Positions 1 through 5,297 of a DNA stretch of 15,311 nt are shown here, in pieces. The notes under the pieces are model-generated. The model was not told the DNA's origin, made no database searches, and saw nothing but the letters and a program-made list of their open reading frames with translations. How positions within the stretch are numbered: position 1 is the stretch's first letter; each line of letters begins with the position of its first letter. Position numbers and translations under genes: made by a program. The stretch is from RGIG3009 sp045595445 (lineage in GTDB: Bacteria > Bacillota > Clostridia > Oscillospirales > Acutalibacteraceae), in the NCBI GenBank assembly GCA_045595445.1, contig JAZOAK010000037.1, forward strand, positions 1-15,311. Reading direction: 5' to 3'.

Positions 1-14
1 TGTTTACACCGTAT

Positions 15-43
15 ATTATATAGGATAGAGCAGGGGTAGGCAA
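15..43 (-). promoter_or_regulatory. Possible promoter reading leftwards out of the window
   Basis: On the minus strand a TTGCCT -35 (38-43) and a perfect TATAAT -10 (15-20) are separated by 17 bp. This would drive a gene to the left, divergent from glmS, whose body is not in the window. No equally good plus-strand promoter for glmS is visible; TATA-like sequence at 12-19 could be a plus-strand -10 whose -35 lies off the edge. Only the motifs are seen; activity is inferred. Confidence 0.4.
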
Positions 44-84
44 GAGGTTTTTGCGGTTTTTCGTGGAATGAAACCCCAAAAAAT

Positions 85-113
85 GCCCATCATAAATAAT
101 AAGGAGGATGGGC
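85..113 (+). promoter_or_regulatory. glmS ribosome binding site inside a small hairpin
   Basis: The Shine-Dalgarno AAGGAGG (101-107) lies 7 nt before the glmS ATG. It is bracketed by perfect 7-bp arms, GCCCATC (85-91) and GATGGGC (107-113), so the site would sit in the loop with its last G at the stem. The fold could modulate translation initiation, but this is inference from the base pairing alone. Confidence 0.4.
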
Positions 114-114
114 T

Positions 115-1935
115 ATGTGTGGAATTGTGGGTTACGTCGGCGGACAGGCGGCGGCGCCGATCTTGTTGGAGGGGCTTCTTACCTTGGAGTACCGCGGATA
201 CGATTCGGCGGGGATTGCGACAATGGATGAGGGGCGTCTTCATTTAAGCAAGGTAAAAGGGCGCATTGCGAACTTGTGTGAAAAGACCGAGGGCGGGCGG
301 CGGATGCCGGGGCCGATCGGCATCGGGCATACGCGCTGGGCGACACACGGCGCGCCGACCGACGTCAATGCGCATCCGCACCTGAGCAACGATAAGCGAT
401 TTGCGGTGGTGCATAACGGCATTATTGAAAACTATCAGGCATTGCGCGCTGAACTTACCGACAAGGGGTATCGCTTTGAGAGTGATACCGATACCGAGGT
501 GATCGTGCACCTGCTTGAACGGTATTATGCGGGCGACGTGAAAGCGGCGGTCATGAAGGCGGTGTCCCGCTTACAGGGGTCGTATGCGCTGGGCGTGGTG
601 TGTACCGATGCGCCGCACACGGTGTTCGCGGCGCGAGAAGCGAGTCCGCTCATTGTGGGACTGGGGAACGGCGAACAGTATTTTGCATCCGACGTGACGG
701 CGCTGGTGCCGCATACGCGCAACGTGTTGTATTTGGACGACGGCGAGTTCGCGGCGCTCTCTGCCGACGGTGTGACGGTGTTTAACGGTGCGGGGCAGGC
801 GGTGGACAAGCCGCTAAAACGCATTGAGTGGGATATACAAGCCGCCGAAAAGGATGGATTTGAGCATTTCATGCTCAAAGAGATCTTCGAACAGCCCGCC
901 GCGGTGCGTGCGACACTCGCACCGCGGTTGCAAGAGAGAACGATCTGTCCGGACGACGTGCGTCCCGATGATTTGCGGGATATTCGCCGTATTGTAATCA
1001 CCGCGTGCGGGTCCGCCTATTACGCGGGGTGTGCGGGAAAATATGCCATTGAAGCGTTGTGCCGTCTGCCGGTGCAGGTGGAGCTGGCGAGCGAGTTGCG
1101 GTACAGCGATCCGCTGATGGACGAGCAGACGCTGCTGATCGTGTTGTCACAATCGGGCGAAACGGCGGATACCATCGCGGCAATGAAAGAGTGCAAGGCG
1201 CGCGGTGCAAAAACGCTGGGCATTGTGAACGTGGTGGGCAGTACGGTGGCGGCGATCGCCGATTTTGTTTTGTATACCCATGCGGGACCCGAAATCGCGG
1301 TGGCGACCACCAAGGGGTATACCACGCAACTGGCGGTGTTGTACTTGTTTGCGTTGTACGCGGCGCACGTGCGAGGGACGGTGACGGAGGACACCTTTAT
1401 CCGTTTGCTTGGTGAATTGGAAGAGTTGCCGCACCGCGTGCAGAATGCGTTGGATATGAATCCTGCGACAGAGCGACTTGCGCGCAAGTATTGCGGTGCA
1501 TCGTCGGTGTTTTTCATCGGACGGAATACCGATTACGCGGTGGCGCTCGAGGGGGCGCTGAAACTCAAAGAGATCTCGTATATTCACGCAGAGGGGTATG
1601 CGGCGGGCGAACTCAAACACGGGACGATCGCGCTGATTGACGAAGGGCAGCCGGTGGTGGCGCTGTGCTGTAACGGAGCGGTTGCGGACAAGACGATCAG
1701 CAACGCGGTAGAGGTGAAAGCACGCGGTGCCGAGGTGCTGGCGGTGACGTTCAAAGGGGATGCGACGTTTACGACAATTGCGGATGATATGCTGTTCGTA
1801 CCGCCGATGGAGCCGTTGTTTGCGCCGATAGCGGAAATGGTGCCGTTGCAACTGCTGGCGTATTATATTGCCAAGGAGAGAGGTTGTGATATTGATAAAC
1901 CGAAAAATCTTGCCAAATCGGTGACGGTGGAATAA
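115..1935 (+). CDS. glmS: Glutamine--fructose-6-phosphate aminotransferase (isomerizing), GlmS
   Basis: The enzyme makes glucosamine-6-phosphate from fructose-6-phosphate and glutamine, the first committed step toward UDP-GlcNAc for peptidoglycan; it is cytosolic. The 606-aa product has the usual length. Residues 2 to about 220 form the class II glutamine amidotransferase domain: Cys2 is the N-terminal nucleophile in MCGIVGYVGG, followed by HTRWATHG, NGIIENY and SDTDTEV. Two SIS sugar-isomerase domains follow, the first with ACGSAYYAG (about residue 297) and SQSGETADT (about 345), the second with FFIGRNTDYA (about 466) and AEGYAAGELKHG (about 492). The C-terminal DKPKNLAKSVTVE is the family signature tail. 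The start is fixed by the need for Cys2 and by AAGGAGG 7 nt upstream. It is transcribed alone and ends in its own terminator, convergent with trpB. The 114 nt upstream do not show a glmS ribozyme core. Confidence 0.98.
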   Translation: MCGIVGYVGGQAAAPILLEGLLTLEYRGYDSAGIATMDEGRLHLSKVKGRIANLCEKTEGGRRMPGPIGIGHTRWATHGAPTDVNAHPHLSNDKRFAVVHNGIIENYQALRAELTDKGYRFESDTDTEVIVHLLERYYAGDVKAAVMKAVSRLQGSYALGVVCTDAPHTVFAAREASPLIVGLGNGEQYFASDVTALVPHTRNVLYLDDGEFAALSADGVTVFNGAGQAVDKPLKRIEWDIQAAEKDGFEHFMLKEIFEQPAAVRATLAPRLQERTICPDDVRPDDLRDIRRIVITACGSAYYAGCAGKYAIEALCRLPVQVELASELRYSDPLMDEQTLLIVLSQSGETADTIAAMKECKARGAKTLGIVNVVGSTVAAIADFVLYTHAGPEIAVATTKGYTTQLAVLYLFALYAAHVRGTVTEDTFIRLLGELEELPHRVQNALDMNPATERLARKYCGASSVFFIGRNTDYAVALEGALKLKEISYIHAEGYAAGELKHGTIALIDEGQPVVALCCNGAVADKTISNAVEVKARGAEVLAVTFKGDATFTTIADDMLFVPPMEPLFAPIAEMVPLQLLAYYIAKERGCDIDKPKNLAKSVTVE

Positions 1936-1937
1936 GG

Positions 1938-1967
1938 AAAGCCCCGACAAGTGTCGGGGCTTTTTTT
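1938..1967 (+). terminator. Rho-independent terminator of glmS, probably shared with trpB
   Basis: GCCCCGAC (1941-1948) and GTCGGGGC (1953-1960) form an 8-bp GC stem with a 4-nt loop, extended by A-T pairs and followed by seven T residues on the plus strand. The trpB stop codon lies at 1969-1971, so on the minus strand the same hairpin follows trpB directly. That side has only a broken T tract and is a weaker terminator. Confidence 0.92.
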
Positions 1968-1968
1968 G

Positions 1969-3186
1969 TTAGCGAATGCCGTATTTTTCGATGATGTAAT
2001 CCATATCTTTGTCGCCGCGACCCGACAGGTTGATGAGTACCGAGCCTTTGCCGAGTTGTTTGGCGAGTTTCATACCGTACGCGACGGCGTGAGCCGATTC
2101 GATGGCGGGGATGATGCCTTCCAAACGGGAGAGCGTGAAGAATGCGTCGATGGTTTCCTCGTCGTCCACCACGTCGTATTTCACTCTGCCGAGGTCGCGC
2201 AGGAACGCGTGCTCCGGACCGGAGGACGGATAATCAAGACCGCTGGCGACGGAATAGACCGGCGCGGGCTCGCCGTTTTCGTCTTTCAGCATAATGCTGT
2301 TAAAGCCGTGCATAATGCCTTCGGTGCCGTATTTGAGCGAGGCGGCGTGATCGCCGAGTTTCGGGCCTTTGCCGAGCGGCTCGACACCGTACAGGTCGAC
2401 GGGATCGTTTAAGAAGCCCGCAAACATACCCGCGGCATTGGAACCGCCGCCGACACACGCGACCACCGCATCCGGCAGTTCACCCGTCATGCCGACAAAC
2501 TGTTCTCTGGATTCGATGCCCACGACGCTTTGGAAGTCGCGCACCATCATCGGGAACGGATGCGGACCGAGCACCGAGCCGATGCAATAGATGGCGTCTT
2601 TATATTCGTGTGCATACGCTTCAAACGCGGCGTCCACCGCTTCCTTTAAGGTGGCAAGACCGTGGGTGACCTCCACGACGTTCGCCCCTAAAATCTTCAT
2701 GCGGGCAACGTTGGGGGCTTGTTTTTTGATGTCCACCGAGCCCATGTAAATGTCACATTCCAAACCGAAATACGCGGCGGCGGTGGCGAGCGCCACACCG
2801 TGTTGACCCGCGCCCGTTTCGGCGATGACCTTTTTCTTGCCCATATATTTGGCGAGCAACGCTTCGCCCATACAATGGTTGAGCTTGTGCGCGCCCGAGT
2901 GGTTCAGATCCTCACGTTTGACGTACAGTTGCACGTTGCCGAGAGAGTTCGACAAACGTTCCAAGTATGAAATGGGGGTGGGGCGACCCTGGAAATCCTT
3001 GCGGATGCGGCGCAGTTCACTGATGAATTTTGAGGATTTGCAGATGGTGAAATACGCTTCGGTGATCTCCGCCATCGCTTGCTTTAAGTCGTCGGAGATG
3101 TACGCGCCGCCGTATTTGCCGAAAAAGCCGTTTTCATCGGGATAGTGCTTAAAATAGGTATCAAAATCAATGCCGTTGAAATTCAT
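1969..3186 (-). CDS. trpB: Tryptophan synthase beta chain (orphan TrpB)
   Basis: TrpB is a PLP enzyme that condenses indole with L-serine to make tryptophan. The 405-aa product shows GRPTP (67-71), KREDLNHSGAHK with the PLP Schiff-base Lys at 101, AETGAGQHG with the catalytic Glu at 123, the phosphate-binding GGGSN (247-251) and a C-terminal SGRGDKD. It looks like the TrpB1 type in length and motifs. The active-site segment reads HKLNH where most family members have HKINN. The reading frame is open upstream to 3279, but the start is set at 3186 because the protein aligns from MNFNGIDFD and GGAGG lies just upstream; the extension would translate a palindromic repeat. No trpA or other trp gene is adjacent: glmS is convergent and metF divergent. 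A Trp T-box controls the transcript. Without trpA nearby it may use free or scavenged indole, or pair with a TrpA encoded elsewhere; the window cannot decide. Confidence 0.95.
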   Translation of the reverse strand: MNFNGIDFDTYFKHYPDENGFFGKYGGAYISDDLKQAMAEITEAYFTICKSSKFISELRRIRKDFQGRPTPISYLERLSNSLGNVQLYVKREDLNHSGAHKLNHCMGEALLAKYMGKKKVIAETGAGQHGVALATAAAYFGLECDIYMGSVDIKKQAPNVARMKILGANVVEVTHGLATLKEAVDAAFEAYAHEYKDAIYCIGSVLGPHPFPMMVRDFQSVVGIESREQFVGMTGELPDAVVACVGGGSNAAGMFAGFLNDPVDLYGVEPLGKGPKLGDHAASLKYGTEGIMHGFNSIMLKDENGEPAPVYSVASGLDYPSSGPEHAFLRDLGRVKYDVVDDEETIDAFFTLSRLEGIIPAIESAHAVAYGMKLAKQLGKGSVLINLSGRGDKDMDYIIEKYGIR

Positions 3187-3223
3187 GATTGTTTCCTCCA
3201 ATGATATGATGGTAAAGTATGGT

Positions 3224-3290
3224 TCTCTCCCTCCGCCTGTGGCGTTGCCACAGACACCTCCCTCGTCAGAGGGAGGCAAGGCGGGTTGGC
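3224..3290 (-). repeat. Palindromic repeat element between leader ORF and trpB
   Basis: Two strong hairpins lie back to back: CTGTGGC (3237-3243) with GCCACAG (3247-3253), and CCTCCCTC (3257-3264) with GAGGGAGG (3269-3276). A further TCCCTC near 3228-3233 can pair with the same GAGGGA, giving an alternative outer stem that encloses the first hairpin. From memory, this 'CCTCCCTC...GAGGGAGG...GGAGGGAG' arrangement with a variable central hairpin is a dispersed small element in gut Clostridia genomes. Only one copy is visible here, so its repetitive nature is not shown by the window. Confidence 0.55.
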
Positions 3291-3291
3291 T

Positions 3292-3342
3292 TTAGATTGC
3301 GTGGCGTGTCCAGCGACGCCATCGTTTGGTATACAGTTTCAT
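3292..3342 (-). CDS. Putative Trp-containing leader peptide upstream of trpB
   Basis: A 16-codon ORF lies downstream of the T-box terminator and 105 bp upstream of the trpB start. Its product is MKLYTKRWRRWTRHAI. Two of its 16 residues are Trp, separated by two Arg codons. It has a plausible ribosome binding site, GGAG (3352-3355), 9 nt before the ATG. The codons from TGG onward also lie in a small stem (TGGCGT with ACGCCA). Trp codons in a short translated ORF before a trp gene are the hallmark of attenuation leader peptides such as trpL. It is too short to judge by coding statistics, and chance cannot be excluded. Confidence 0.5.
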   Translation of the reverse strand: MKLYTKRWRRWTRHAI

Positions 3343-3361
3343 AATCAATCACTCCAAATGC

Positions 3362-3382
3362 GGGGTGGCGCATTGCCACCCC
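3362..3382 (-). other. GC-rich 8-bp hairpin before the leader ORF
   Basis: GGGGTGGC (3362-3369) and GCCACCCC (3375-3382) form a perfect 8-bp stem with a 5-nt loop. On the minus strand it lies just upstream of the leader ORF's Shine-Dalgarno. It has no T tract, so it is not an obvious terminator. It may insulate the leader ribosome binding site, stabilise the processed mRNA, or be another member of the local palindrome family. Confidence 0.5.
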
Positions 3383-3421
3383 TTGCGCTTGTTTCGTCGC
3401 AGAGAAAAATCGAAATGAAAT

Positions 3422-3453
3422 AAAAAATCCTCGGCAGACGTTTCTGCCAAGGA
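3422..3453 (-). terminator. Regulated terminator of the trpB T-box
   Basis: TCCTTGGCAGA (3443-3453) pairs with TCTGCCGAGGA (3428-3438 complement) around a 4-nt loop, followed by six U (3422-3427). It lies just after the T-box core sequence, as expected for the default OFF structure. Confidence 0.9.
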
Positions 3454-3700
3454 CGAATAATCAACTATCCGCGGTACCACCTTGATTCACGACAAAGCCG
3501 TGCACTTTGTGGGATACTACCATATCCCCGACAACTGACGCATGTCCTCGCGTTGCAGAATACTCTGTGATCACTCACATTTGACTGCACCCTCAGCGGC
3601 CCATTTGACGAAGTGTTTCTTGCCCGATTCCCAGCATCACGGGCTCTCTGTGAAGGCATCTGCGCCGTTACTTCCGCTTCAACGGTTTTCTGTTGAATTT
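3422..3700 (-). ncRNA. T-box leader (tRNA-Trp riboswitch) controlling trpB
   Basis: This leader RNA senses uncharged tRNA and lets transcription continue into trpB when tryptophan is short. In order on the minus strand it has: the Stem I base and specifier-loop 5' side with GGAAGTAAC, near 3670-3680; the AGAGAG motif and its GC stem, near 3620-3647; the 3' side of the specifier loop with a UGG (Trp) triplet at 3601-3603 followed by G; the near-invariant T-box core GGTGGTACCGCGG (3469-3481); and a terminator hairpin (3428-3453) with a U tract (3422-3427). The specifier was picked by placing it opposite AGUA in Stem I and fits the downstream gene. The antiterminator bulge that pairs with the tRNA acceptor end is in the T-box core. 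Confidence 0.95.
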
Positions 3701-3706
3701 GGCATC

Positions 3707-3735
3707 ATTATAGCACTACGCTTTGAACGTGTCAA
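3707..3735 (-). promoter_or_regulatory. Consensus sigma-A promoter of the trpB T-box transcript
   Basis: The minus strand shows TTGACA (3730-3735), a 17-bp spacer and TATAAT (3707-3712), matching the consensus at both boxes. The expected start near 3700 leaves room for the whole T-box. A promoter this strong fits control by termination rather than by initiation. Confidence 0.9.
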
Positions 3736-3743
3736 GTAAAAAC

Positions 3744-3772
3744 TTGATTCCGGCTCAATAGCGTGATACAAT
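3744..3772 (+). promoter_or_regulatory. Promoter of the metF-metH operon
   Basis: TTGATT (3744-3749), a 17-bp spacer and TACAAT (3767-3772) point rightwards. The start site would be near 3779, leaving only about 17 nt of 5' UTR before metF, too short for a SAM or cobalamin riboswitch. The -35 box is 8 bp from that of the divergent trpB promoter, so the two polymerases may interfere. Confidence 0.75.
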
Positions 3773-3795
3773 GAGGGAGAATTGAGGGATGTCTT

Positions 3796-4674
3796 ATGAA
3801 AATTATCGACGTGTTACAAAGCGGAAAACTCTCGTTATCGTTCGAGGTCTTTCCGCCGAAAACCGAAACCGCGTTTGACAGCGTGAAGAAAGCCACCGAG
3901 GAGATCGCGCGGCTGCGCCCGTCGTTTATGAGTGTGACCTACGGTGCGGGCGGCGGTACCAGTCGCTATACGCTGGATATTGCGAAAAACATTAAAGAGC
4001 GGTACGGCGTGCCGACGCTGGCGCACTTGACCTGTGTATCGTCCACCAAAGATACGGTTGCCGAAAAGATTGCCGCTATCAAAGCGGCGGGCATCGAAAA
4101 CGTGATGGCACTGCGCGGGGACGTGCCTGCGGAACTTTTGGGCGCGGATCGGTCCAACTGGGATTACCGCTATGCGGTGGACCTGGTGCGCGAGCTCAAA
4201 GTGACCAATCCTGAGTGTTGTATCGGCGGTGCGTGCTATCCCGAGATCCATCCCGAAAGCGCGGATCAAAAGGAGGACATTAAACGGCTGAAAGAAAAGG
4301 TAGATGCCGGTTGCGATTTTTTGACCACGCAGATGTTCTTTGATAATCATCTGTTATACAACTTTCTGTATAAGATACGCGAAGCGGGGATCACGGTGCC
4401 GGTGATTCCCGGTATTATGCCGATCACCAACGCGTCACAAGTGACAAGGGCGATAGAACTTTCCGGCTCGTCCGTGCCGCAACGGTTTAAGAGTTTGGTG
4501 GACAAGTTCGGCGGTGATCCTGCGGCGATGAAGCAGGCGGGTATTGCGTATGCGACGGATCAGATCATTGATCTGTTTGCGAACGGCATTACGAACGTGC
4601 ACGTGTATTCCATGAACAAACCCGACGTTGCCGAGAAAATTCAAAGTAACTTGTCGGATCTGCTGGGCAAATGA
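3796..4674 (+). CDS. metF: Methylenetetrahydrofolate reductase, MetF
   Basis: MetF reduces 5,10-methylene-THF to 5-methyl-THF, the methyl donor for methionine synthase. The 292-aa protein is a single TIM-barrel domain of normal bacterial length. It shows FEVFPPK near the N-terminus (Glu17 corresponds to the family's proton-donor Glu), VTYGAGGGTS, LTCVSSTKD, ALRGDVP, IGGACYPEIHPE, GCDFLTTQMFFDN and VPVIPGIMPITN. The start follows GAGGG (3784-3788) with a 7-nt gap. Its stop overlaps the start of the next gene as ATGA, indicating translational coupling. It is first in an operon with a methionine synthase reactivation protein and MetH, so the operon covers both steps from methylene-THF to methionine. 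The electron donor partner is not visible here. Confidence 0.96.
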   Translation: MKIIDVLQSGKLSLSFEVFPPKTETAFDSVKKATEEIARLRPSFMSVTYGAGGGTSRYTLDIAKNIKERYGVPTLAHLTCVSSTKDTVAEKIAAIKAAGIENVMALRGDVPAELLGADRSNWDYRYAVDLVRELKVTNPECCIGGACYPEIHPESADQKEDIKRLKEKVDAGCDFLTTQMFFDNHLLYNFLYKIREAGITVPVIPGIMPITNASQVTRAIELSGSSVPQRFKSLVDKFGGDPAAMKQAGIAYATDQIIDLFANGITNVHVYSMNKPDVAEKIQSNLSDLLGK

Positions 4675-5297
4675 TCGCGGTGAGAACAGTCGCGCCGCCA
4701 CCCGTGTGCGAGCGCGAGATACTGCGGTACGCGGGGTGTCGCGAGGCGGATGAGCGTGTGCGGGTGTTGCTGGCGGAGTGTCTTACGGAGGCGTTGCCTG
4801 TCGTATCCTATACGGTGTGTTTTTCCGAGATCGATCCCGCGCCGTTTACGGCGCGCTCGGCACAACTTGCCCGCCGTCTGGACGGGTGCGAGCGGGTGGT
4901 GCTGATGGCGGCAACGCTGGGGGTCGGTATGGATCGGTTAATTGCCAAGTATGGGCGGTTGTCCCCCGCGAAAGCGGTATTGTTGCAAGCAATCGGCACC
5001 GAGCGCGTGGAAGCGCTGTGTGACGCGTTTTGCGGCGCATTGGCAGAGGAAACGGGGTTGTCGTGGCGGCCACGGTTTAGCCCCGGTTACGGTGATTTGC
5101 CGCTGGAAGTTCAGCAACAAATCGTTACGTTGTTGCAGGCGGATAAGCGCGTCGGCGTGACGCTGAACGATAGTTTCTTGATGTCGCCGTCCAAGTCGGT
5201 GACGGCATTTGTGGGGTATTCCCGCGAATCGGTGAAAACAACGGATAGGTGCCGTTTGTGTGATAAACGAGATTGTATGTTTCGGGGTGCGATATGA
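4671..5297 (+). CDS. Stand-alone methionine synthase reactivation (B12-dependent MetH activation) domain protein
   Basis: The 208-aa protein resembles the C-terminal activation domain of large MetH enzymes (Met_synt_B12 family), which binds S-adenosylmethionine and assists reductive methylation of inactive cob(II)alamin. Supporting motifs are RPRFSPGYGDLPLEVQ (about residue 132 on), the family RxxxGYgdlpl signature, and LMSPSKSVTAFVGYSR. The C-terminus carries a Cys cluster, C194-x2-C197-x4-C202, seen in many clostridial versions; its role is unclear. Both gene ends overlap neighbours by ATGA (with metF at 4671-4674, metH at 5294-5297), so the three are probably translated together. In Thermotoga maritima a short MetH likewise needs a separate activation protein encoded beside it, which supports this reading. 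The gene order here, activator before metH, suggests balanced production. Confidence 0.9.
   Translation: MIAVRTVAPPPVCEREILRYAGCREADERVRVLLAECLTEALPVVSYTVCFSEIDPAPFTARSAQLARRLDGCERVVLMAATLGVGMDRLIAKYGRLSPAKAVLLQAIGTERVEALCDAFCGALAEETGLSWRPRFSPGYGDLPLEVQQQIVTLLQADKRVGVTLNDSFLMSPSKSVTAFVGYSRESVKTTDRCRLCDKRDCMFRGAI

Noticed and set aside
1..114. glmS ribozyme upstream of glmS
   Set aside because: The conserved ribozyme core sequences and double pseudoknot are not seen, and the available leader is shorter than a full ribozyme of about 150 nt or more.
1147..1950. Long minus-strand open frame under glmS
   Set aside because: It is antisense to a certain gene, is rich in Arg and His from reverse-complemented GC-rich codons, and has no ribosome binding site or family resemblance.
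1951..2412. Plus-strand open frame antisense to trpB
   Set aside because: It is a shadow of trpB codons, with no family motifs and no promoter; it begins inside the glmS terminator.
3187..3279. N-terminal extension of TrpB
   Set aside because: The frame is open but crosses a palindromic repeat. The ribosome binding site and family alignment place the start at 3186.
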